Shown: positions 12,801-24,100 of the stretch, one piece after another
How positions within the stretch are numbered: the first letter of the stretch is position 1
How the letters are laid out: every line of letters starts with the position of its first letter
Assembly: GCA_905160935.1 (NCBI GenBank)
Contig: CAJHZI010000303.1
Coordinates: forward strand, 141,001-205,000
DNA from: Enchytraeus crypticus
Lineage: Eukaryota > Annelida > Clitellata > Enchytraeida > Enchytraeidae
Length of the DNA stretch: 64,000 bases
Reading direction: 5' to 3'
Position numbers and translations under genes: made by a program
Notes under the pieces: generated by a model
Database searches by the model: none
Told to the model about the DNA's origin: nothing
Seen by the model: the letters and a program-made list of their open reading frames with translations, nothing else

Positions 12801-13815
12801 ATTATACCCTATCTAAATCATACTTAAAATAGAATGAACATAACATAAACATACAAAATGGACTGACTACCCGTATTGTGGCTCGGACCGTTTATGGAAC
12901 CCTCACTCTGCCCATCGGTTTTGATTTGATTTCACAGTGCTTTATGTTGTCATGGACAACAGTAGCACTCTAATCGTATTGTTGTTGTTGTACATATTAA
13001 CTATATAGCTATATCTTCAATATAAACTTACCCATGTAAAGTGATAAGCCTTTTGACAACAACAACATCATCTATTACTATGGAATCTAAGTCAAACTGA
13101 CGAACAATTTTAAGCGAAAGGGATATGATGCAAGTACAATGTCCGAAAAATCAAACCAAACATACGGATTAAAAGAAAAGAGTATTACATCTCGGCTGAA
13201 ACTCTTGAACACTAGATCATCATTATCTTCCTTAAATCCCAGTTTAACTAGGGTTGGGATACGAATAGACTTTCTCCAACACTATTGAATAAATTGCTGG
13301 TGTAATAGAACTTCTTGAACAAAAATAATAATAAAAAGGAGGTCTCCCAATGGAACTATTCATAAGAAAGCAAATGCAAATATTGGATAGAAATCAAATA
13401 ATTAGCCAATTTAATAAGCGAACAACCTCTACTATTGTCAAACATTTTACTGCCCAATCTCAGAAATAACATCGATTTTGACCTTGGAATTAACTAGCTA
13501 CATCACGTAAGCATTGCAGAGTTTTCTTGAATTGTAAAATATTATCAAATGTAATTTAATATTATCAGACGCAGCATTTTGTCTACAATCGCCGATTATT
13601 GATATAACCCATTTCGAAACAAGTTAAGAGAAATCTCTTTATTTCTTACATTATTAGCCATTTAACTTTGGTCGTTCCCGCTTATATCCCGTTTAACAGC
13701 TATTTTAAATTATGAAAAATGACAAGATGATTCAAACCTGCTGGGAGGTAGAAAAGGCCCGGGTGCCCCCTGTCAGGGTCCTGATTGCTCCCTCGATCCT
13801 CAAAACTTTCAACAT
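5230..13815 (-). CDS. MDH2: Malate dehydrogenase, mitochondrial
   Basis: Eight coding exons, in transcript order: 13738-13815, 12134-12386, 11500-11609, 10582-10707, 9891-9995, 7861-7932, 6334-6486, 5230-5370. They total 1038 nt and 345 aa; mammalian MDH2 is 338. The enzyme interconverts malate and oxaloacetate with NAD in the TCA cycle and the malate-aspartate shuttle, in the matrix. The first about 25 residues are basic and Ser/Thr-rich ([17 protein letters not shown]) and end in FSTSQ, a typical mitochondrial presequence. The NAD-binding loop GAAGGIG is at residues 35-41. Substrate loop Arg residues lie in [15 protein letters not shown] (R108, R114), LDIVR at 176-180, and the catalytic His in GGHSG (H204). 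All introns are GT-AG and the phases close. Oddities: exon 5 donor, exon 7 acceptor, exon 7 donor and the stop codon each adjoin tandem copies of themselves. The start ATG at 13815 is the only one that keeps a presequence. Confidence 0.97.
5830..6010 (+). mobile_element. Family B SINE-like repeat
   Basis: It contains the blocks tggcaacaaagcactatgat, ccaaaccaaggtcagaaag, gcattcggt and ccagaaattgcta, and the tail aaacttggattcaaggga followed by (tga)n. Diverged by deletions. It lies in MDH intron 7. Confidence 0.75.
6090..6333 (-). repeat. Six 39-bp copies of the MDH exon 7 end plus its 5' splice site
   Basis: In MDH sense the unit reads TATTTCTCCACCCCCATACT, then GCTCGGA|GTAAGTACAGAG: 26-27 exon bases, donor and 12 intron bases. 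Copies begin near + positions 6094, 6135, 6174, 6213, 6252 and 6291; the real donor is at 6333/6334. The period is 13 codons, so use of a more distal donor would insert repeats of about 13 residues ([13 protein letters not shown] type) in frame. Several copies keep GTAAGT or GTAAT. Confidence 0.93.
6487..6880 (-). repeat. Five copies of the MDH exon 7 acceptor plus exon start, within (TCAA)n
   Basis: In sense: (GATT)n ... GACTAG|GGCTCAGCCA followed by CTCTCTATGGCC. Exon-like boundaries fall at 6571, 6628, 6705, 6763 and 6860; the real one is 6486. Each copy carries about 24 exon bases, then returns to (TGAT)n. Units are 57-97 bp because the tetranucleotide spacer varies. Confidence 0.93.
7562..7797 (+). 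mobile_element. Family B SINE-like repeat, near full length
   Basis: Best-preserved copy order: cccgtgttgtggccgggttg, gaagaatagaccaac, gtgtcgtagaaggc, agaaagggcattcggttgg, gcgcctaggctccagaaatt, cgaccctggttaaactggga, and a (gatgatg)n tail. No ORF. Elements of this size with a simple-repeat tail are probably non-autonomous (inference). Confidence 0.85.
8150..8565. repeat. AT-rich minisatellite (ATATGATATATTATGATATATTGT)-type
   Basis: About 20 units built from tatgatata and ttgtatatgatataatgaca. The larger block of about 60-110 bp recurs. It lies in MDH intron 5. Confidence 0.9.
8847..9045 (+). mobile_element. Family B SINE-like repeat
   Basis: Same block order as the 7562-7797 copy, from cccatgttgtgtctgcgtta to ctaagcggggattcacgga. 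Family A (-) follows it within 10 bp. Confidence 0.8.
9052..9168 (-). mobile_element. Family A tRNA-like SINE
   Basis: Reverse-complement copy: aatgttaacgtcagttcact, tcgaaagtgatgtcagtgac, gggcgagcccaggatctgaa, ccgcacatactgatctgcgg, ccgacatcgccactgg. See 28897-29036 for the family description. Confidence 0.85.
9428..9890 (-). repeat. 80-bp tandem copies of the 3' half of MDH exon 5 plus donor
   Basis: Each unit in MDH sense is about 53 exon bases (encoding [17 protein letters not shown] or close variants), the donor CAG|GTA, then (AATC)n. Exon-like 3' ends are at 9810, 9730, 9650 and 9570, spaced 80-81 bp; the real one is 9891. A fifth, much decayed unit lies at about 9430-9500. Copy differences include SQCSTPV in the first and Val/Thr codon changes. 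The first spacing is 81 bp (27 codons), so one alternative donor stays in frame; the next are out of frame by 80-bp steps. No copy has the 5' half of the exon (GGHSG with catalytic His). Confidence 0.94.
10960..11085 (+). mobile_element. Family C LINE 3' end
   Basis: The sense frame reads [19 protein letters not shown], then a stop, caggaagtgcactaagaaag, and a short (ga)n tail. It resembles the C-terminal coding end of a non-LTR retrotransposon ORF. MDH intron 3. Confidence 0.75.
11776..11911 (+). mobile_element. Family A tRNA-like SINE
   Basis: ctggccggagccagtggcga at the head, box-B-like gggctcaaatcctgagctc, and tail aactgatgttaaaactagct. MDH intron 2. Confidence 0.85.
11973..12088 (-). 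mobile_element. Family B SINE-like repeat, 3' half
   Basis: (tca)n, cttcccttaaaccccagttt, agccagggtcaggatccgaa and ctggaacctaag. It ends about 45 bp from the MDH exon 2 donor. Confidence 0.75.
12400..12800. repeat. About 50-bp tandem array next to the MDH exon 2 acceptor
   Basis: Seven to eight units of (c)tcctctataacatacaca, cagtgagta, and (ca)gagaatgttatac. It begins within about 20 bp of the acceptor at 12387 but contains no exon bases. Confidence 0.85.
12910..12992 (-). repeat. Family G repeat, partial
   Basis: gattttgatttcacagtgct-like sequence, then gttgtcatggacaacagtag and cactctaatcg, the reverse complement of the 14930-15050 element start. Confidence 0.55.
13213..13285 (-). mobile_element. 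Family B SINE-like repeat, 3' fragment
   Basis: cttccttaaatcccagttta, actagggttgggatacgaa, tagactttctcc. MDH intron 1. Confidence 0.6.
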
Positions 13816-14514
13816 TTTGCAAAATTCGTAAGAAAAAGTAACACGAAAATCCACAAACAATTTTATGGCAAGCTGATCGACTGACCTGATTATGAGCTAA
13901 AAATAGATCAGAGGCAGGGTAGCAGATTACTAGGCCCAGCTGAAGCTTTGCTGTCTAAAATAAATTTTTAAATCAAAAAAGTTAATCTAATTTTAATTAC
14001 TTCCTTAAAATAAATATCGAAAATAATAGTTAAATGTAAGTGCATGTATTAGGTACATACAATACCTTAAGCGTATCTTAGTAGCCTAGCTTGACATTTA
14101 TCATATTTAAATTGTATTACTGATCTGAGTAAAATCTCAGATATTCACAAAAAATTAATATCAACACACGCAAAACAATATTTCATAGGATAAGATAAGC
14201 ATTTCCTTTTTAAAATAGTTCTTTGCAGTTTGCAGCCAATTACCTGACCTGAAATTCTCAAAATTTTCATTTCCCACCTTAGCCTTCCTGAGTATCGAAC
14301 AGTCTTAGTTTAGTTAATTTATTTGCAATTCAATTAATTGTTAAAATCTTATGAGAATCAGTTTCATTGTCGTTTTTTTTATGTATTCTCGTTAATATGC
14401 GACCAAAGTATCTAGTCTCTACTTTTTAAATTCATTGATGACAATAGCAATTGCGAATATATTTATATGTAATACATGTACTCCAACGAATATGGAGTTA
14501 TATTTGCGGTGACC

Positions 14515-14518
<4 letters not shown>

Positions 14519-14570
<52 letters not shown>
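14519..14570. repeat. (TAA)n microsatellite
   Basis: About 17 uninterrupted taa units next to the family H copy. Confidence 0.95.
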
Positions 14571-14572
<2 letters not shown>

Positions 14573-14589
14573 TTAAAATTAAAATTAAA

Positions 14590-14695
14590 TTTCAGACTTA
14601 TTGCAGAGCAAACCGGCGATAAGCGAGAGACTTCTTTTCTTTGGCAAAGGCTTTCCATGCCTTTGCAAAGATTTAATGCAGTCTGCTTCTATAAT
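14590..14695 (-). repeat. Family H repeat
   Basis: Reverse complement matches 24565-24668: gactgcattaaatctttgc, a middle part containing ccttttgcc-like sequence, and cttatcgccggtttgctctg. Function unknown; the shared length is about 105 bp. Confidence 0.7.
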
Positions 14696-14796
14696 TCTTT
14701 TAAGCCGTTTGATGACCTCGAGTAGACGGGCGGCGATTCAGCACGTATTGCTTGAATCGTTTTTATCAAACCCCAGGTTCTTTACACCGGGGTAAA

Positions 14797-14820
14797 TTAA
14801 AATAAAAAAAAAAAAAAAAA

Positions 14821-14882
<62 letters not shown>

Positions 14883-14932
14883 AAAAATAAAAAATAAAAA
14901 AAAAAAATAATAATAATAATAATAATAATAAT
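14797..14932. repeat. Long A-rich tract plus (TAA)n
   Basis: About 100 bases that are almost pure A with a few T, then about ten taa units running into family G. It looks like an expanded retroposon tail. Confidence 0.9.
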
Positions 14933-15052
14933 AATTAGAGTGCTACAGTCATCAATGACAACATCGAGCACTATTGAGACAAAATCAACCTGGCGAACAA
15001 AAAGAAGGTCTAAAAACGGTGCAAATTCCAAAATCCAGATAATCAGTCCAAT
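14930..15052 (+). repeat. Family G repeat
   Basis: attagagtgctacagtcatc, aatgacaacatcgagcacta, ttgagacaaaatcaa, ggtctaaaaacggtgcaaat, tccaaaatccagataatcag. Almost identical to 45165-45285. Confidence 0.85.
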
Positions 15053-15332
15053 GTCTATAAATTGAGCATTATAGCTCTGTCAAATGAAGTTGTTGCATCT
15101 ATATTGTTAAGATCATCAATTACAGTATGTGTAACAACGTTTCGCTATGCATCTGAGGGCGATTGTTAAGAATTTATGGAATTTTTAAAGCTTCCTTTTT
15201 GAAAAACTTTGAACCCTCTGACCTAACTATTTATCGAGTTTTTTTTAGAGAAAGTATGGTATCACAGGCTAAAAAGTCAAAGGTTAACACTTGTAAATAT
15301 AACATCCCAGATTACCTGTTCAGGTATTAAAC

Positions 15333-17494
15333 ATGGCGTCGCGCTATATTTTGTCAAGTTTTTTGTATAATTCAGGAAAACTCGCAAGAGCTGCCACGTT
15401 CAACTCCAGCAGGTAGGTTTCGCTGAATTTTCTTCGTTATCTACTCTAATTTTTGTTAGCTGTCATAAAATGTATATGATTTCAAAATATTGCTTAATGT
15501 CCCTGTTTACTTCCAACGATGAAAATTTGAAGTCAGCTGATGCTGATTACGTCTTAATCAGTTATGAAATTAATATAAACACTGAAATTGTGCAGCAGTG
15601 AATGTTCGTAATCGTATGCTATATTTGAATGGTTTGAAATCAAATAAATTATTCGTTAATGCAATATGTTATGCTTTGGAGATCTTCAGAGAGTTTCATC
15701 CAGATTTTGACCCTGGACTCTGTAATATTAAATACAGTTCATATCAATAAATTCAAATGTTAACCTTTAAAATAGGTTTATTTTACTGGATTTAACTTAC
15801 TCAAAACAATGAGGTTCTAATGGTAATAATTTTGTAAATTGAAATCCGATGCCCATTACTTCATTTATCTTAGGCTATGACAGCGCTGTATTGTTAATTA
15901 CTTATATTTTCACTTTGTTTAGATTCATTGGTACTCGATCCAATGGAGTGGTTGGATCACTGTTACAAAAGCAGGGAGGTCAGGTTAAGGAGACAGAAGG
16001 CAATGCGAAGACGGGGGATAAGGAGAAGGGAGGGGAGGGAACAGAGGGTGGGGAGGGAACTAAGAAAACGTGGTTGAGCAGATTGCTTGCCAGCAGTGCT
16101 AACCCAGTCTCAGAGTCACATTCGTCGCTGCTGGCGGACAAAGATACCGTCTATGAAATACAGTGTAAGCCATCATAATGCTCAATATTGTCATAAATAA
16201 GATTAGTTTTCTAATCCTCTTGTAGATGTCGCAGGTCTTCAAGATATGCCTGCAGCTAAACTGAAATTTTAATACAAAATGGTTTTTATCTAAATAAAAC
16301 TCGTTATGATAATAGGGTGTCTGCAAGATGATTTGAAATAGCGATGGACAGTGTTTTAACCTTAAAATTTAATATTGCTAAGTTTTATACAGTACTAAGT
16401 AATAAAGAGAAAGGTAGGGATAATGAAGGGGAGAGAGAATGAGATAGAGAGAGAGAAAGTGAGAGAATGAGAAAGAGAGAGAAAGAGAGAGGGCAAGTAT
16501 TTTAGGGAATAGTGTTTTCAATTACTTGTAATTCTATTTCCATAATTTGATATTTTAGCAATATATAATAATAATGTTATGTTCTACATGTATATATTTT
16601 ATATTTAATTTTGTAGTTCATTCAGTAAAGCCTGAATATATGGAGTCTTACCTTCAGGAATTGTAAGTCATAAATTTGTGATCAATTAATTATGATTATC
16701 CATTAATTAAGATTATTAATTAATTATGACTATCAATTAATTCTGATTATTAACTAATAATAATGATTATCATATTATTATGATTATTTAGTTATGATTA
16801 ACACTTAATTATGATTATTAATTAATTATGATTATTAATTAATTATGACTATCAATTAATTATGATTATTAATTAATTATGACTATCAACTATGATTATT
16901 AATTAATTATGATTATCGGTAACTGTCTTTTATGATAGTAGAGTGTCTACAATATACATCAATACTGCATGCTGTGCTATATATAGAGTGTTCCACTGCT
17001 ATTGTAAATAATTTGTCATATTAGACTCTCATTAGGTAGTAGATTAGAATGTGATCTTGCTGGTATTAATTGCTGCTATGCGGTAATTGGTAGTGATATA
17101 AATTGCAATTTGTTGTTAAGTATTCGATGATTCTAAACATTATTTGTCTTTGGAAGAGTTTGTTCTGGCATTTAATCTTGATGAATTTATGGATTGATTA
17201 GCTAATATTGTTTATATTATTATATTATATTATTATTATTATATTATATTATTATTATATTATATTATTATTATATTATATTATTATATATTTTAATAAT
17301 ATTGTATGAATTCTTGTCCATCATTGGTGGAATTGATAAAGGAAATGGTTTGATTGACTGTTTATTGATTGATCCACTGACTGATTGATTGATTGATCCA
17401 CTGATTGATTGAATGATTTATTGATTGATTGTTAGTCAGACGATGATGAAGTCGATAGATTGTTAGACTGATTAATTGATCAACATATTGAATA

Positions 17495-17526
<32 letters not shown>

Positions 17527-17853
17527 TTAGTCAGACGATGATGAAGTCGATAGATTGTTAGATTGATTAATTGATCAAATGACTGAATGATTGATTTATT
17601 GATTGAATGATTTATTGATTGATTGATTGATAGTCAGATGATGAAGTCGATAGATTGTTAGACTGATTAATTGATCAGATGATTGAATGATTGATTGATT
17701 GATTGATTGATAGTCAGACGACGATGAAGCTGATAGAGGATATGAAGACGGGAGCTGAGTTGGTCGCTAGTTGGACAGTGGAGGTGGGAGATCTAGATGA
17801 GGCAGGTCTCTCGCTAGAGCCTCGTGTTTCTTACTAATTATTATTTTATTTTC

Positions 17854-17887
<34 letters not shown>

Positions 17888-19231
17888 ACCAGGGTAAAAA
17901 AATTAATAATAACAACAACAATTAGAGTAGGTAAATGAGGCAGGTCTCTCGTTAGAGCCTTGCCTTTTCTTACAAATTAATATTTTATTTTCTTATTAAC
18001 CAATGTTTCTCATGAAATAATAAGTTGACTACGAGGGGATCATATGTTTGTTATACTGAAACTTGTTTTAATCACTGGCTGGAGCCAGTGGCGATGTCGG
18101 TAGGATATTAGACCGCTGATCAGTATGTGCGGGTTTCAAGTCCTGGGCTTGCCCGTCACTGACATCGCTTTTCAGTGAGGGAGCTGACGTTAACATTAAC
18201 TTTGCCAGCTTTTATGTGTTATAATCATGAATATGTTGTAAATCACAAATATGTTGTAATCACGACTATGTTATAATCAATAATATCTTAAGTTGGACGT
18301 ATGAAAGAATTGCTATAAGTGATTCGTTACTGATATTCTACTTAATTACTGAAAGATAAGCAATCAGCAATGGATCTGTCTATTCAATAGCAATATAGTA
18401 CTCTCCTATTGGCATGCGAGATTTGTTATTCCTCGTGAGTAACGCTAGTAGAGGTTCCAATAAGTTCAATGCATTAGAAACTTAAAATTATCTGATGTTA
18501 ATATTATCCTTTTTAATTTGAATTATTGTTATTCTTCAAACACCAACAACACAAGAAAAGTAAAGAGGATGTACCATTCAGATGGCGCTTTATTTCTTAG
18601 AGGAAACTAATGCTGAGGCTTCTTTGAGTTGTAGCTTCTATTTAACTCTCTACTCTCTAGCTTGTGTTTAATATGGTATTGTTAGTTCACCTGTGGAAAC
18701 TCTCTAACTTGCATTGTGTATGGTACTGTTAGTTCACCTGTGGAAATTCTCTAACTTTTATTTTGTATGGTATGGTTAGTTCACCTGCAGAAACTCTCTA
18801 GTCTGTATTTTGTATGGTATTATTAGTTCACCTGTGGAAATTCTCTAGCTTGCATTTAATATGTTATTGTTAGTTCACCTGTGGAAATTCTCAGGAGGTT
18901 ATCCTGTTCTGAACAGTCACAAGCATCTGCTAAGGACCAATAAGGTTAGTGTGTTACTTGTTAAATTCCACTAATAAAAAATAAATTACTTTCTCTCCTT
19001 ACATCACCTGAGATCTTACCCATGTTGTGTCAGGGTCGCTGGAGAATAGACTAGCCGTGAACTGCAGGTGTCGTTAAAGGCGACAAAGCAAGATGCAAAT
19101 CAACGTCAGAAAGGGCATTTGGTTGGTGAGCGCCTAGTCTACAGAAATTGCTACAAAATTTTCTGAAAAGATTGAAAGCAAAGGTCTATTCGAATCTGAA
19201 CCCTAGTTAAACAGGGATTCAAGGGAAGATA

Positions 19232-19266
<35 letters not shown>

Positions 19267-19812
19267 AATAGTGATGGTGACGGTGATGATGATAATGATG
19301 GTGATAGTGAGTGATGGTGATGATGATGATGATATGCTATCACTTGAGATCTTGGGAGTCATGGTATACTCTTATAGATTGTGTGACAGGAATTTTAATT
19401 GATTGATTTTATGCTAGACTACATCTGTCTCAGCTTTTCATTTCAATTATATTTACAAATTGGCTAAAGTAGATAAATCAGCTAAAAATGTTAGTAAATA
19501 AATAATGAAATTGAGAAATGCATTGTTCCATTCTTTAACAACAGCAATATAGAAATATTAAGTATGGCCTAGTTGTGCAATTTTAAAAATTTTATTTTCA
19601 GCGCCTCCATCTATTTTTTGTCTGTTTCCCGTTGTCTAGTCAATGAAGAAATTGCTTGTAAACAGTAAACAGGGAATATAATTATGTGTTGGAAGTTGAT
19701 GCAGTCCCACTATATCGAATTATTGTATTCTATTCTGACAGTCTATTTTGAAGAACCTTGCATTGCATTCATTTAAGAAACCCTGTGTTAAATTCTTATG
19801 GACTGATTGTTC

Positions 19813-19867
<55 letters not shown>

Positions 19868-21159
19868 GGATTAATTGATTTGTCTGCAGGAGTTCCAGGA
19901 GTTCAAGAAGCGACGGAACATGATGCTGAGGTATCGTAAGAATCAGATTTTGCTAGCATTCAGCTTCTGGAGAGACATCATGGCCCGCGAGGGGCCGAAT
20001 ATTTATGAGCTGCGTAGCTACACGCTCAGGGTTTGAAGTCTATTATCATCATCATCATCTTCATCATCATCTTCATCATCATCATCATCATCTTCATCAT
20101 CATCATCATCATCATCATCATAATTAGCGTCATCATCATCTTCATCATCATCATCATCATCATAATTATCATCATCATTATCATCATCATCTTCATCATC
20201 ATCATCGTCGTCGTCGTCATCATCATCGTCAGCATCATCATCATCTTCATCATCATCATCATCGTCATCATCTTCATCAGCTTCCCTTGAATCTCCGTTT
20301 AACTAGGGTCAAGATACAGATAGATCTTCTCCACTTATCTCTGTCCCACACCATATCATCAGTCAATCCCCTTTGATCTCTTCCGTACATTTTATAAAAT
20401 TTTCATAAAACTGTGACGAAATAGGAATAATAATATTACGGGCACATTTTTGCACTGCTATTGATACTTAGTTAATTTGTATCTAGGTGTTTGGTATACG
20501 ACTGCTATTTTGATGTTTGGGAGTGTTGTACGTAACATGGTAATGGATTAATAGATTTTCTCGAAGTTTTTGGGATCAGTGTGAGATCATTCATTGAGAG
20601 AATTTCCTATTCAGTTGAAAGTTGTTCTGCGCAACTATCATTTAACCTTATTTTATCCCTGGATGATGAAACGGACGTTAAACCTTTATTATTTATTTTA
20701 TTTATATTGATCTCAAAAACAGCTGATGATGGCGTATTTTACTCTGTACTGTATTGGATTCCAAGATATATGGGCTCTTTTCACACAGTGCAGTAAAATG
20801 TTATAAAAAGTTTATTTATAAATTCTTAATTACATAATTTTATATATAATAAACGTTTGTGTTTTTCTCGTAATGATATAATAGTTAAGACATAATTTTG
20901 ATTTTATACCTGTAGTGTCTGTTCTGTGTATTGAGGTATGCTAGACGTCAATAAACGTTATTCGATTGTTTGTTGTAGCCTGGAATGATGATTGAATGGG
21001 GAAATCACTGGTAAGTAAATAGTTTTCTAATAATTATTGATATATAATTAATAAAATCAGTGTTTTAACTGATCCTTGGGTTTAGGAGCTGGTTCTGCCT
21101 TGAATTTTATTTTCATGCAAACTTATAATATACTTTTTAATAATTATTATTTGTTTATA

Positions 21160-21197
<38 letters not shown>

Positions 21198-24100
21198 GTG
21201 CACTACCTATTGGCAGGTCCATAGTATAAACGTGTCAGGCTGGTTGATACATGAGTTGTGTTTAACTTGATGTAGGGCGCGTGGTTTGAAGTACAGACAG
21301 GAACAGAACGAAGCTGTGGCAGGCTTCTTCTCGCACATTGGAGAGCTTTACATCGCTCATCATCTCTGGGGTTACTACTAATTGATCAATAAAGCTTAGT
21401 TTAGCGTCTCTTTCCACACTGTGTTTTATCGGAATCATTCTAGTGGGATATTTCAGGTAATGTAGTGTAGGACAGAGAAGATTTGAGACAGTCTACTTTT
21501 ATCCCGACCCTGGTTAAACTAGGATTCATGGTAAAATAATGATGATGATGATTCTGGTGGGATATTTAATCCTTGGCTTCTGGATTATTGGGTTAGAGTT
21601 CTACCTATACATCTACCGGACCTCGAATCTCTTTTCCGCGTATTCGAACCTCGCGGGTTCGTATCCCAGCCGCGTTGATCTGAGAGTAAAATCTCGGACA
21701 ACAGTTCCTCACTCGATAGCGATGAAGATAGAAGATTGATATTCTTCTTTGGTTGAAAATTTATAATATTTTATTCTTCTCTAGTTCTACGTGTCGCATC
21801 TGGAGAGTTTTAGTCAGGCTTCTTTCTGAGATTTCGTTTTCTTGTTTCAAGGGGTTTGCGTTCTTTATACTTACTTTAGCTAATGAAATAATGGTGATTA
21901 ATATTTCTTGAATGTTCAGTTTTGAAAAAATAGAGACATTAAGCTGTTGCTAAATATATTTTACGTCAGTTTTGAGACCTTCAAGGATCCATTGGAGTCA
22001 GTTTAAATTCCTACTAACCACAGCCTAGACATGTTAACCGATGTGTTATATAAATCTGAATGATAAATCGTTCAATACTGTAAATAACTTGCTGTTGTGT
22101 CTTACATGTATACTACACTTTCTCTTTGCAATATGTACATGTAGTGTGCTTGTGTGAATGTGTGTCTGTATTTGTATGTGTGTGTGTGTTTATATGGGTG
22201 TATGTATGTTTATGTGTGAAGGTACTTGTATGTATTTGTGTGTGTGTATATGTATGTGTATGTGTGCTTTAATGTGCGTATGTATGTTTATGTGTATTGG
22301 TATTTGTCTGTATTTGTATATGCGTGTAGATGTGTTTATATATGTGTGTGTGTACACAAAATATATCGGAGCTTGTTGCAAATTGGCGCCGTTAACAACA
22401 AAGTGTGTATGTGTGTGTATATGTGTATATGTGTGTGTATGTGTATGTATGTATGTTTATGTGTGTGTGTATGTATTTGTATGTGTATGTATGTGTGTAG
22501 CCTATAACAGTCTTCAGGGTAGACAGGAGGTGAGGGAGTCAGCCTGGGCTAAGCCTGGGTGGGATGAGCTTGTTGCTAATACTGGTAAGTGTGTGTATAT
22601 ATCTGTGCGTGTATTTGTGTGTGCGTGTGTGTGTGTGTGCTAATGTACGTGTGTCTACATCTATGTATGTATGTGTAAGCTGTTTTTGTAAGTATGTGTG
22701 TGTATGTGTGTGAATATGTGTGTTTTTGTATGCATATGCAACGCTGTGTATGTAAGTATGTGTGTGGATGTGTGTGAGTATGTGTGTTTATGTATGTATG
22801 TGCAACGCTGTGTATGTAAGTATGTGTGTGGATGTGTGTGAGTATGTGTATTTATGTATGTATGTATGTGTAAAGCTGTGTATGTAAGTATGTGTGTATG
22901 TGTGTTTATGTATGTATATATGTATATGTAAAGCTGTGTGTAAGTATGTGTGTGTGTATGTTTGTGAGTATGTGTGTTTATGAACGTATGAATGTGTAAA
23001 TCTGTATATGTATGTGTGTGTGTGTATGTGTGTGAGTATGTGTGTTTTTGTATATATGTATAGAGAAGAAACATATGTTTATTTGTTCACATATCACACA
23101 GCACGACAGTCAACATATTTCGAATAACATAAAGGTACAAAGTAAAACGCAAAGACAGGCACTCTAATCAATGCAAAACCAGGCCATCAAAGAGGGAGCA
23201 TAACACCCTATCGAGTTGACCACCCGGATATCAATCACCCCGCTAACAATCGTCCCACATGTTTAAATCAAACTTTTAAGCAAAATAAAAGAGTGAGAGT
23301 GTCAAATCATAGAAGATTTAAATTACAACAAACCAGAAGTTGGATGAGAAAAAAAATTCTTATTGTGACAAATTTTCTAATAAATACTGTTTAAATTCTC
23401 TAGAAAAGGTTGGTAGCAATTTGATGTTGCGTAATATTGGTGGAATTTTATTCCAGTCCGTACATGCCTCATTTACATAAGATTTATAGAATGTCACATT
23501 GGATTTTTTAAACAGATAGTTGGAGTCAAGCAGTCTAGTTGAATAATTATGGTTAGAGTGGTTGAGATCAAACATATTAGCCAATACTGTAGACTTAGGT
23601 AGATTACTGCTAATACATTTATGAATCAACTTGGCCATACAGTATTTATGCAATAGATGAACTGGCAAAATATCATAAGAAACATAAAGATCTTTAGCAT
23701 AACAGTAACGATGTCTTCCCTGCAAGGTTCGCAGAATTCTGTTACAAGCAAGATGTAGTGGTTGTAAAACATTCCAAGTGGCATAACCATAAATTTCAAT
23801 GCAATATCTTACACAAGAATATATCATAGAGAGATACAAGTTCCTGCGACAGGACATTGGTATAAATTCTCTTCGATTAAAGAGTAATCCATTAGCACTT
23901 TTAACAGTTTTTGTAATTTTTTGCGATATGATTTTTAAAACTTAAATGTTCATCAATTTCTTCACCAAGGAATTTAATACAATTAACTCTTGCAATTTGA
24001 TTATGGTCCATAAATAATGTAAGATAGTTATCACGTATATACGCTTCGTCATTGGTAGACGGAAAGAAAACAATATATGCTGATTTAGCTGTATTAATAG

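Larger units (their letters stand above)
13816..15332. promoter_or_regulatory. Head-to-head MDH/NIPSNAP intergenic interval
   Basis: The two mitochondrial genes start 1.5 kb apart on opposite strands, so both promoters should lie here. I see no convincing TATA box near either ATG. The middle is filled by a family H copy, (TAA)n, a poly(A)/AT tract and a family G copy, leaving about 700 bp by MDH and 280 bp by NIPSNAP free of recognised repeats. Confidence 0.4.

Noticed and set aside
18660..18900. CRISPR-like regular spacing (also 670-858 and 6090-6333)
   Set aside because: Units are contiguous tandem copies without unique spacers and sit at eukaryotic splice junctions.
22158..22643. Cys/Val/Tyr-rich frame of 161 codons
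   Set aside because: TG-repeat translation; the real exon 9 lies inside it in a different frame.
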